Assembly (NCBI GenBank): GCA_002714485.1
Contig: PAXM01000005.1
Coordinates: 65,980 to 73,474, forward strand
From: Acidimicrobiaceae bacterium
GTDB lineage: Bacteria > Actinomycetota > Acidimicrobiia > Acidimicrobiales > MedAcidi-G1
Reading direction: 5' to 3'
Length of the DNA: 7,495 bases
Of the stretch, positions 1-6,574 are shown one piece after another. The position numbers and the translations under genes were made by a program. The notes under the pieces were generated by a model. It had not been told where the DNA came from. It did no database searches and saw only the letters and a program-made list of their open reading frames with translations. The stretch's first letter is position 1. Each line of letters begins with the position of its first letter.

Positions 1-1167
1 TCCGTGGCCGAGTTGGGCCGCACCCCGGTAGTGGGCGTCACGCAGGTGCATGGGTACCTCGCCGGTACCCGCCGCTTGAGCATCACCCTCGGCGGCCCCT
101 AGGGCGGTGGTCACCCGGTTTGACTTGGGAGCCGTGGCCAGGTGGACCACGGCCTGGGCGAGATTCAGCTTGGCCTCGGGTAGACCGACGAACTCGACGG
201 CACGGGCGGCCGCATCGGCGACCACCAAGCCCATCGGGTCGGCCATACCCACGTCCTCGCTAGCCAAGATGACCAGCCGACGAGCAATGAACCGGGCATC
301 CTCTCCAGCGTCGAGCATCCGGGCCAGCCAGTAGAGCCCCGCGTCGGGGTCCGAACCTCGGATGCTCTTGATGAAGGCACTGATGACGTCGTAATGGGCA
401 TCGCGTCCGTACCGGAGGGCCTTGGTGCCCAAAGCGGCCTCGGCATCTGCCAGCGTCACCCGAGCCGCCGAGTCGGCCGCTGCCGGATCCTCAGCCAACC
501 GCCCGGTGGCCAGCGCAGCAGCCACCTCGAGGCTGGTCAGGCCATGTCGTCCGTCACCGGCCGCCCTATCCACCAACAGGTTCAGTGCATCGTCGTCGGC
601 CTCGACAGTCTCGGCAGTCAGCCCTCGCTCCAAGAGGGAGCGCAGCGCCTCGGGACCTAGTGGTTCCAACCGAAACAACGTAGAACGCGACAACAACGGG
701 GCATTCACCTCGAAGAACGGATTCTCGGTGGTGGCACCGATGAGCACCAGCAGACCCGACTCCACCGATGGCAGTAGTGCGTCCTGCTGCGCCTTGTTGA
801 AACGATGGACCTCGTCGAGGAACAGGATGGTGCCCACATCGCGCTCACCGAGCCGGACCTGTGCAGAGGCCACCAACTCCCGGACGTCCTTCACGCTGGC
901 GTTGACCGCCGAGAGCTCTGCGAACTCCTGGGCGGTGATCCGAGCAATCAGCCTGGCCAGTGTGGTCTTGCCCGTCCCCGGTGGACCCCACAACACGACC
1001 GACGACAACCGGTCAGCCTCGATTAGCCGCCGTAAGGGTCGGCCCGGGCCCAGCAGGTGCTCCTGGCCGACGACGTCATCCAGCCGGGTGGGCCGCAGGC
1101 GGTCGGCAAGCGGCGCCCGACGGGCCAGACGGTCGTTCGCCGCACTGGTGAAGAGGTCTCCGGACAC
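1..1167 (-). CDS. rarA: Replication-associated recombination protein A (RarA/MgsA), AAA+ ATPase, 3' end cut by window edge
   Basis: RarA is a clamp-loader-like AAA+ ATPase that acts at stalled replication forks, and in studied bacteria it interacts with SSB. The frame is open from the GTG at 1167 to base 1, giving 389 residues; family proteins are usually about 430-450, so a few dozen C-terminal residues lie outside. Visible are the N-terminal VVGQEHLLGPG (32-42), Walker A GPPGTGKT (61-68), Walker B FLDEVHRF (116-123), sensor 1 GATTENP (144-150) and the arginine-finger SR (160-161). The C-terminal half includes YDVISAFIKSIRGSDPDAGLYW-type and ARRLVILASEDVGMADP-type stretches typical of the MgsA C-terminal domain. 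The start is well bounded: the same frame has a TGA at 1191-1189 and no other start codon before GTG 1167. It is probably co-transcribed with aspS. In actinobacteria alaS often follows nearby, but that is beyond the edge. Confidence 0.95.
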   Translation of the reverse strand, partial: MSGDLFTSAANDRLARRAPLADRLRPTRLDDVVGQEHLLGPGRPLRRLIEADRLSSVVLWGPPGTGKTTLARLIARITAQEFAELSAVNASVKDVRELVASAQVRLGERDVGTILFLDEVHRFNKAQQDALLPSVESGLLVLIGATTENPFFEVNAPLLSRSTLFRLEPLGPEALRSLLERGLTAETVEADDDALNLLVDRAAGDGRHGLTSLEVAAALATGRLAEDPAAADSAARVTLADAEAALGTKALRYGRDAHYDVISAFIKSIRGSDPDAGLYWLARMLDAGEDARFIARRLVILASEDVGMADPMGLVVADAAARAVEFVGLPEAKLNLAQAVVHLATAPKSNRVTTALGAAEGDAQAAGTGEVPMHLRDAHYRGAAQLGHG

Positions 1168-1174
1168 GTCCGGA
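1159..1174 (-). promoter_or_regulatory. Inverted repeat centred on the rarA GTG start codon
   Basis: Read on the minus strand, 1174-1159 is TCCGGA-CGTG-TCCGGA, a 6-bp perfect stem closing a CGTG tetraloop; counting the C and G at the loop edges the arms match over 7 bp. The GTG at 1167-1165, the only usable rarA start in its frame, forms the last three loop bases. No Shine-Dalgarno-like sequence stands at normal spacing before it. The repeat is directly visible; a role in controlling rarA translation, or as a protein-binding operator, is inference. Confidence 0.4.
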
Positions 1175-1222
1175 CGGTACCCGGCAACTCATCTTCTTAG
1201 AAATGGCTCTGCAAAAACAGAC
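1168..1222 (-). other. aspS-rarA intergenic gap
   Basis: This 55-bp gap begins, in the direction of transcription, with an AT-rich stretch (GTTTTTGC, then TTTCTAAGAAGATGAG) unlike the GC-rich flanks, then becomes GC-rich into the start-codon inverted repeat. The only hairpin near the T-run is a 4-bp TCTG/CAGA with the T-run in its loop, so it is not a standard terminator. The AT-rich patch could hold a promoter for rarA, but I see no convincing -35/-10 pair. An ATG at 1192 is out of frame with rarA. Confidence 0.4.
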
Positions 1223-2941
1223 CTATTCCACGGGGGGTAGCACTCGCAGTCCGAGTTCCTCGAGGTGCCGGTCGGCAATGGGCGTTGGAGCGCTGGTCAG
1301 CGGATCGGCCCCCGACTGGGTCTTCGGGTAGGCGATAACTTCTCGAATGTTCTCCTCACCGGCCAGAATGGCCGTCAGGCGGTCCATGCCGAAGGCGAAA
1401 CCGGCGTGTGGCGGCGCCCCGTACCGGAAGGCGTCGAGCAAGAACCCGAACTTGGCGTGCGCCTCCTCCGAACCGATGCCGAGGATGGAAAAGATCCTCT
1501 CCTGAACGTCGCCCCGGTGGATCCGCACACTGCCCGAGCCGAGTTCCCAACCGTTCAGCACGAGGTCGTAGGCCTGCGATCTGACTTCCAGCAGGTCGCC
1601 ACTCTCGAGCGCCTCGAGATCCTCTTCGTGCGGCATGGTGAACGGGTGGTGGGCCGGGATGGGGTTGCCGGCCTCGTCAAGCCCTTCGAACAGTGGAAAG
1701 TCGACCACCCAAAGGAAGTGCAACCCACCCTCGGTGACCGGGGGACGACCGAGTTCGAGACGCAGCAGGCCCAAGACGTGACGAACTGCCCGCCGTTCAT
1801 CGGCCACCAGCAGCAAGAGGTCGCCGGGCTCAGCTTCCAACGTCATGGCCAGCGCGCCCTTCTCGTCATCGGTCAGGAACTTGGCCACCGGCGAATCCAA
1901 GCCGTCATCGGTCACCCGCATCCACACCAGGCCCTTAGCACCCCACCGCTTGCACTGCTCGGTCAGGTCATCGAGTCGGCTACGTGAGGCATCGGCACCA
2001 CCCGGCACCCGGATGCCCTTCACGCATGGCGCCTGAAAGGCCCGGAACTCGGTGCCAGCGAACACGTCGGTCAGCTCGACGAGTTCCAGGCCGAAGCGAA
2101 CGTCTGGCTTGTCGGACCCGAAGCGCTCCTGGGCCTCTTGCCAGGACATTCTCGGGATCTCGCCCAGCCCTTCGCCCGTCACCGCCTCAGCGGCGGCCGA
2201 AACGGCATACGAGATGAAGGACAGGACGTCGTCCTGGGACACGAAGCTGGCCTCGGCATCCAGTTGCATGAACTCGAACTGCCGATCGGCGCGGAGGTCT
2301 TCGTCCCGCAGGCACCGAGCGATCTGGTAGTAGCGGTCGACCCCCCCAACCATGCACAACTGCTTGAAGATCTGGGGACTTTGGGGGAGGGCGTAGAACG
2401 AGCCAGGCTCTTTGCGCGACGGGACGACGAAGTCCCGCGCTCCCTCCGGCGTACTGGCAATGAGCATCGGCGTCTCAACCTCGACGAAGCCCTGCTCCTC
2501 CATGGCGCCCCGCACCGCGCTCGTCACCCGAGCCCGGACCTCCAGGTTGCGCTGCAGGCGAGGACGACGTAGGTCCACGTAGCGGTGTCGCAAACGCAAC
2601 ACTTCGTCTACCTCAGTGCGCTCGTCCAGGGGGAAGGGTGGCGGCTCGGCGACCGACAGCACGGTTACCTGGGCGGCATCGACCTCCACGGCGCCCGTGG
2701 CCAACGAGTCGTTAGCTGTGTCGGCGGGTCTCTCACGTACTGTGCCGCTGACCTGTAGCACGTACTCGCTACGTAGGTCATGGGCACCGTCGACCACCAA
2801 CTGGACCACACCTGAGCGGTCCCGGAGGTCAACAAAGGCCAGGTGCTCACCGTGCTCACGCCGCCGATCGACCCAGCCACATAGGGTTACCGTACGGCCC
2901 ACGTCGTTGACCCGGAGGTCACCACATCGGTCGGTTCGCAT
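1223..2941 (-). CDS. aspS: Aspartyl-tRNA synthetase (AspRS), possibly non-discriminating
   Basis: This class IIb enzyme charges tRNA-Asp and, in non-discriminating forms, also tRNA-Asn for later amidation by GatCAB. It is numbered from the ATG at 2941 (572 aa), close to usual bacterial AspRS length. An N-terminal OB-fold anticodon-binding domain (about 1-100) is followed by a class II core with TPEGARDF 174-181, QSPQ 187-190, motif 2 (RDEDLRADRQFEF, about 212-224), a bacterial GAD-type insertion (about 270-400), GSGSVRIH 478-485, and motif 3 GFAFGMDRL 524-532. The C-terminal PKTQSGADPLT resembles actinobacterial AspRS. I chose the ATG because MRTDRCG aligns with the start of E. coli AspRS (MRTEYCG). 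A TTG at 2962, overlapping the hisS stop as TTGA, is the alternative (579 aa). The OB-fold is about 8 residues shorter than usual after QLVV. Residue H30 matches the histidine linked to non-discriminating enzymes. rarA lies 55 bp downstream. Confidence 0.96.
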   Translation of the reverse strand: MRTDRCGDLRVNDVGRTVTLCGWVDRRREHGEHLAFVDLRDRSGVVQLVVDGAHDLRSEYVLQVSGTVRERPADTANDSLATGAVEVDAAQVTVLSVAEPPPFPLDERTEVDEVLRLRHRYVDLRRPRLQRNLEVRARVTSAVRGAMEEQGFVEVETPMLIASTPEGARDFVVPSRKEPGSFYALPQSPQIFKQLCMVGGVDRYYQIARCLRDEDLRADRQFEFMQLDAEASFVSQDDVLSFISYAVSAAAEAVTGEGLGEIPRMSWQEAQERFGSDKPDVRFGLELVELTDVFAGTEFRAFQAPCVKGIRVPGGADASRSRLDDLTEQCKRWGAKGLVWMRVTDDGLDSPVAKFLTDDEKGALAMTLEAEPGDLLLLVADERRAVRHVLGLLRLELGRPPVTEGGLHFLWVVDFPLFEGLDEAGNPIPAHHPFTMPHEEDLEALESGDLLEVRSQAYDLVLNGWELGSGSVRIHRGDVQERIFSILGIGSEEAHAKFGFLLDAFRYGAPPHAGFAFGMDRLTAILAGEENIREVIAYPKTQSGADPLTSAPTPIADRHLEELGLRVLPPVE

Positions 2942-2958
2942 GGACGTGGAGTAGTCAG

Positions 2959-4218
2959 TCAACGCAGCCTCGTTCGCAGGGTCTGGATCATCTGGTCCCG
3001 GGTGACGGTCTCCTGCCCGCTGTCACCCCGGAGGTCCCGCACGATCACCGTGCCGGCTGCCTTCTCATCCTCGCCCACAATGACGGCCAGCGCCGCAGCG
3101 CTTCGATCGGCGGCTTTCATCTGGGCCTTCATCGACCGGCCGTCCCAAGCCCGATCGGCGCGCAGGCCGTCGACACGGATCAGGTCGGTCAAAACTACGG
3201 CTTCGTCGCCGCCAGTGACGTCCACCACGAACACGTCAACGGCCGCTGCCGGAGCGTCGAACACACCCTCAGCGTCACAGGCCAACAACGTGCGGTCCAC
3301 CCCAAGAGCGAAACCCACACCCGGCGTCTCCGGTGCCCCCAAATCGGCGGCCAGACCGTCGTACCGGCCACCACCACCTACCGCGTTCTGCGCAGCGTCC
3401 AGCGCCTCGGCCGCGAACTCAAAAGTAGTGCGCACGTAATAGTCAAGGCCGCGGACTAGACGGGGCGAGATGGTGTACGGCACTTCAATGGCGTCCAACG
3501 CCTCTGTCACACCTGCGAAGTGGGCTTCGGCATCAGCGGAAAGGTGGTCGAGCATCCGGGGAGCAGCAGCTATTAGCGGGGCGTCAGCCTCGCGCTGGGA
3601 GTCCAACACTCGAAGCGGGTTGGCCTCCAAAGTGACTCGCGACTCCTCGCTGAGGGCATCCTGGTCGACCGTGAAGTGGGTCCGAAGTGCCTCGACGTAG
3701 CGGACCCGGTCTTCAGCGCTGCCCAGCGAGTTAACTAACAACGTCACCCGGCGAAGTCCTAGACGCTCATAGAAGCGCCACCCCAAGGCGATGACCTCAG
3801 CATCGAGGTGCGGGTCAGTCGGTCCTAGGACCTCGACACCCACCTGTTCGAACTGCCGGAACCGGCCCTTCTGAGCTCGCTCGTAGCGGAAGTTAGGTCC
3901 GGCGTACCAGGCCTTGTACGGCAGGGCGGGGCGGTGCTCGGCAAACGCCCGCACCACCGAGGCGGTCTGTTCCGGCCGCAGCGCGATGGTGCGACCGCCC
4001 TTATCCTCGAACGAGTACATCTCCTTGCGGACCACGTCCGTAGCCTCACCTAGTCGCTGGAACACCTCAACGTGTTCGAACATCGGCGGGATGACCTCGA
4101 GATACCCGGCGGAACCCACAACCTCGCTGAAAACCTCGACCAGGTTCCGCCATCGAGCCGAGTCCGGCCAGAGGATGTCACGGGTTCCCTTCGGGGCGCG
4201 GAAGACATGGTCGGACAC
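2959..4218 (-). CDS. hisS: Histidyl-tRNA synthetase (HisRS)
   Basis: This class II aminoacyl-tRNA synthetase charges tRNA-His with histidine in the cytoplasm. It is numbered here from the GTG at 4218 (419 aa), close to the usual bacterial length. The N-terminal APKGTRD (8-14) is the family opening. The catalytic core shows PEQT 82-85, class II motif 2 at 110-129 (FRYERAQKGRFRQFEQ), the HisRS-specific RGLDYY 256-261, the glycine-rich GGGGRYDGL 281-289, and motif 3 GVGFALGVDR 300-309 with its conserved Arg. From about 318 to the end is the anticodon-binding domain of the HisRS/ThrRS/ProRS type. No key residue is missing. The start is uncertain: an in-frame GTG at 4251 would add 11 residues (430 aa). 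Neither start has a clear Shine-Dalgarno, and I chose 4218 because it puts PKGTRD at the distance usual for the family. The TGA stop sits at or just before the aspS start, suggesting translational coupling. Confidence 0.95.
   Translation of the reverse strand: MSDHVFRAPKGTRDILWPDSARWRNLVEVFSEVVGSAGYLEVIPPMFEHVEVFQRLGEATDVVRKEMYSFEDKGGRTIALRPEQTASVVRAFAEHRPALPYKAWYAGPNFRYERAQKGRFRQFEQVGVEVLGPTDPHLDAEVIALGWRFYERLGLRRVTLLVNSLGSAEDRVRYVEALRTHFTVDQDALSEESRVTLEANPLRVLDSQREADAPLIAAAPRMLDHLSADAEAHFAGVTEALDAIEVPYTISPRLVRGLDYYVRTTFEFAAEALDAAQNAVGGGGRYDGLAADLGAPETPGVGFALGVDRTLLACDAEGVFDAPAAAVDVFVVDVTGGDEAVVLTDLIRVDGLRADRAWDGRSMKAQMKAADRSAAALAVIVGEDEKAAGTVIVRDLRGDSGQETVTRDQMIQTLRTRLR
2968..2971 (-). promoter_or_regulatory. 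Possible ribosome binding site inside hisS for an upstream TTG start of aspS
   Basis: The last codons of hisS contain GAGG, 5 nt before a TTG codon at 2962-2960 that overlaps the hisS TGA stop as TTGA. If used, it adds 7 residues to AspRS. The ATG at 2941 has no comparable site ahead of it. GAGG is short and could be chance, so this supports but does not settle the alternative start. Confidence 0.3.
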
Positions 4219-4269
4219 GATGTAGGAGGCTACCGGCGGGCCAGACCGCACTCGCCGGACATCAAGCGG
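4219..4269 (-). other. rel-hisS intergenic gap
   Basis: The 51-bp gap between the rel TGA and the preferred hisS GTG has no clear Shine-Dalgarno and no terminator. It contains an in-frame alternative hisS start (GTG 4251) and a GC-rich inverted repeat CCGGCG (4258-4253) / CGCCGG (4238-4233) with a 14-nt loop. If the 4251 start is used, the gap shrinks to 18 bp and the repeat mostly falls within hisS. Nothing resembling a T-box or a leader peptide is visible. Confidence 0.4.
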
Positions 4270-6522
4270 TCAGGCGTCGCCGGGATTACCGACTGGATCG
4301 ACATCTGTATCACTGGCGGTGTCGGGCGCCCCCTGGACCGCTCGGCGCACGTCGTACACCGAGTCGATTCGTCGGAGCATGCGCAGCAGGGTCTCGAGGT
4401 GGGTCGGGTCCCCTATCTCGAAGTCGAACCGCATAGTGGCCACCCGGTCGGCACCACTAGTCGACGTGATGGTCGACAGCACGTTTACGTGGTGGTCGGC
4501 CAGCACCCCGGTGATGTCCCGTAGCAGTCCCGGCCGATCCAATGCCTTGAGCACCACCGAGACCACAAAGTGTCCGGAGGTCTCACCGTCCCAATCCACG
4601 TCGATAAGCCGGTCATCCTGCTCGGCCATGAGCGACACGGCGTTCGCACAGTCCGCCCGATGCACGCTGACGCCGCGCCCCTTGGTCACGAACCCCATGA
4701 TCTCGTCGGGTGGTACCGGAGTGCAGCAGCGGGAAAGCCGCACCAACATGTCGTCCAGCCCCTCAACGTGGACCCCTACCCGACTGGGGTCCTGACGGGG
4801 TCGACGGGTCTTGATTGGGACAACGGCAATTCCGTCTACGCCGTCAGGCTGCAGAAGGCGAGCCACCCGTCCGACCAGCGACCGGGCGGACACGTGATGC
4901 TCGCCTACCGCCGCGTACAGCGTGTCGGGTTCGTGGTAGTTCATGGAGGCAGCCACCTCAGCCAACTCAGGACCCTCGAGTACCTCGCGGATGGCCAGTC
5001 CGGCTCGACGAAGCTCACGGGTGAGTTCCTCGTGGCCAGCGTCGATGGCCTCGGTTCGTCGCTCCTGGGAATACCAGTGCTTGATCTTGCTGGACGCCCG
5101 GTGGGTGACCACGAACTGCAGCCAGTCCCGACTAGGGCCCGCTCCAGCCTGACGGGAAGTCACCACCTCGACGGTGTCGCCGGTGACGAGGCCCGTCTCC
5201 AGAGGAACCAGGCGTCCGCCTACCTTTGCGCCCACGCATGCGTGCCCGACGTCGGTGTGGATGGCGTAGGCGAAGTCCACCATCGTGGCCCCTAGCGGCA
5301 ACGTGACGACCCGCCCCTTGGGTGTGAAGACGTAGACCTCGTCTAATTCCAAATCGGTCTTGAGGTTGGCCATGAAGGTGCCAGGGTCCTCGGTCTCGGC
5401 CTGCCACTCCACGATCCGGCCCAGCCAGGCCATCCCGTCGCTCGGCGACTGCGCCTTGTAGTCCCAGTGGGCAGCCACCCCGTGTTCGGCCCGGGCGTGC
5501 ATCTCGTGGGTACGCACCTGGAACTCCACCTGTTTGCCCTGGGGTCCGACGACCGTTGTGTGCAGTGACTGGTAGAGATTGAACTTAGGCATTGCCACGT
5601 AGTCTTTGAACCGGCCCTGCACCGGCTTCCAGGTGGCGTGGATAGTGCCCAGTGCGGCATAGCAGTCGCGCACGTTCTCCACGATTACCCGCGCTCCGAC
5701 TAGGTCGTGGATCTCCTCGAAGGGCCGCCCTTTCACAATCATCTTCTCGTAGATGCTCCAGAGTTGCTTTGGCCGGCCGTCGACGTCGCCGTTAATCCCT
5801 ACCTCCTCAAGACGGCCCTCCACTTCACCGATCAGTTGTGCGAGGTAGAGGTCCCGCTCGGGCGACCTGTCCTGGACCATCTGGTCAATCTGGCTGTAGC
5901 GCTTCGGGTGGAGGGTGGCCAGCGCCAGGTCTTCAAGTTGGTCCTTGACCTCCTGCATGCCCAGCCGGTTAGCCAGCGGGGCGTAGATGTCCAGCGTCTC
6001 CTGGGCTACGCGCTCCTGCTTGTATTCGGGGAGCGCCGCCAAGGTGCGCATGTTGTGGAGCCGATCGGCCAACTTGATAATCAGCACCCGAAGGTCCTTG
6101 GCCAAGGCGACCAGCATCTTGCGCACGCTGGCTGCTTGCTGTTCTTCTCGTGTGTCGAAGTGGAGGCGCTCTAGCTTGGTGACACCGTCCACTATCAACC
6201 GGACATCGGGACCGAAATCCTGTTCGAGGTCCTCCAGCGAGATCGACGTGTCTTCCACCGCGTCGTGAAGGAGGGCAGCAGCCACCGTCACGTCGTCAAG
6301 CCCCTGCCGGGCCACGATGGTGGCCACTGACAGTGGATGGTGGATATACGGCTCACCGGACTTTCGGATCTGGCCAGCATGGGCGGCTAGCGCGACCTGG
6401 TAGGCACGCTCGATCATTGCCGTGTCCGACCCATTGTGGTGGGCCCGGTACTCGGTCAGCAGCGCCGAGGGCTCGCCGACCACCTCGCGTGGTCGGCGGC
6501 GCCACGGGAGTACCCGGGTCAT
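4270..6522 (-). CDS. rel: Bifunctional (p)ppGpp synthetase/hydrolase Rel (RelA/SpoT family)
   Basis: This long RSH enzyme makes (p)ppGpp from ATP and GTP/GDP when uncharged tRNA sits in the ribosomal A site, and degrades it otherwise. Residues are numbered from the ATG at 6522 (750 aa). The HD hydrolase domain is intact: YIHHPL 59-64, HDAVED 86-91 and KLADRLHNMR 150-159. The synthetase domain spans about 245-370 with RFKD at 314-317, YQSLHT 327-332 and VEFQVRT 342-348. RFKD is the form seen in bifunctional Rel/SpoT; RelA-only synthetases carry an acidic version. Then come TGS (about 402-466), a helical region, the Cys/His zinc-finger-type domain (C599, C600, H621, C625) and a C-terminal ACT domain (about 660-735). 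The length fits actinobacterial Rel. GGAGG at 6537-6533 is 10 nt from the ATG at 6522 but only 1 nt from the ATG at 6531 (753 aa), so I prefer 6522. A GTG at 6612 would overlap secF and is unlikely. hisS follows downstream. Confidence 0.95.
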   Translation of the reverse strand: MTRVLPWRRRPREVVGEPSALLTEYRAHHNGSDTAMIERAYQVALAAHAGQIRKSGEPYIHHPLSVATIVARQGLDDVTVAAALLHDAVEDTSISLEDLEQDFGPDVRLIVDGVTKLERLHFDTREEQQAASVRKMLVALAKDLRVLIIKLADRLHNMRTLAALPEYKQERVAQETLDIYAPLANRLGMQEVKDQLEDLALATLHPKRYSQIDQMVQDRSPERDLYLAQLIGEVEGRLEEVGINGDVDGRPKQLWSIYEKMIVKGRPFEEIHDLVGARVIVENVRDCYAALGTIHATWKPVQGRFKDYVAMPKFNLYQSLHTTVVGPQGKQVEFQVRTHEMHARAEHGVAAHWDYKAQSPSDGMAWLGRIVEWQAETEDPGTFMANLKTDLELDEVYVFTPKGRVVTLPLGATMVDFAYAIHTDVGHACVGAKVGGRLVPLETGLVTGDTVEVVTSRQAGAGPSRDWLQFVVTHRASSKIKHWYSQERRTEAIDAGHEELTRELRRAGLAIREVLEGPELAEVAASMNYHEPDTLYAAVGEHHVSARSLVGRVARLLQPDGVDGIAVVPIKTRRPRQDPSRVGVHVEGLDDMLVRLSRCCTPVPPDEIMGFVTKGRGVSVHRADCANAVSLMAEQDDRLIDVDWDGETSGHFVVSVVLKALDRPGLLRDITGVLADHHVNVLSTITSTSGADRVATMRFDFEIGDPTHLETLLRMLRRIDSVYDVRRAVQGAPDTASDTDVDPVGNPGDA

Positions 6523-6532
6523 GGTCGCCATG

Positions 6533-6551
6533 CCTCCACGGTAGCCGTGGA
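6533..6551 (-). promoter_or_regulatory. Hairpin overlapping the Shine-Dalgarno of rel
   Basis: The secF-rel gap holds a perfect 7-bp inverted repeat, TCCACGG-CTA-CCGTGGA (6551-6535 read on the minus strand), with a 3-nt loop. A strong Shine-Dalgarno GGAGG lies at 6537-6533, so its first three bases (GGA) form the end of the 3' arm. In mRNA the folded stem would hide most of this site just before the rel start codons at 6531 and 6522. No U-tract follows, so it does not look like a secF terminator. The sequence match is direct; a regulatory role is inference. Confidence 0.5.
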
Positions 6552-6574
6552 CCCCGCCAGGCCGTAGGTACGGG

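Noticed and set aside
1079..1192. ATG at 1192 as start of a separate small gene or of rarA
   Set aside because: It is out of frame with rarA. The resulting 37-codon frame runs over the conserved rarA N-terminus and is Arg/Pro/Gly-rich like other shadow frames.
422..1240. Plus-strand open frame of 272 codons
   Set aside because: It lies antisense to rarA, which has all AAA+ motifs in the opposite frame. Its Ser/Arg/Ala-rich composition is typical of a GC-rich shadow frame.
1265..1987. Plus-strand open frame of 240 codons
   Set aside because: It is fully antisense to the conserved catalytic core of aspS, with no recognisable motif.
2341..2347. Run of seven C in aspS (possible slippage site or sequencing error)
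   Set aside because: The reading frame continues intact through it with the expected residues (MVGGVDRYY). A C7 run is unremarkable in GC-rich DNA.
3821..3832. Perfect 12-bp palindrome GGTCCTAGGACC inside hisS
   Set aside because: One or two such palindromes are expected by chance in a window this size, and it lies in conserved coding sequence.
4233..4258. GC-rich inverted repeat in the rel-hisS gap as a terminator or attenuator
   Set aside because: The stem is only 6 bp with a 14-nt loop, has no U-tract, and such pairings are common in GC-rich sequence.
4230..4262. Ten-codon ORF (ATG 4262 to TAG 4230) as a hisS leader peptide
   Set aside because: It contains no histidine codons, has no ribosome binding site, and overlaps the alternative hisS start in another frame.
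4570..5295. Plus-strand open frame of 241 codons
   Set aside because: It is antisense to the TGS and C-terminal regions of rel; no family resemblance or ribosome binding site supports it.
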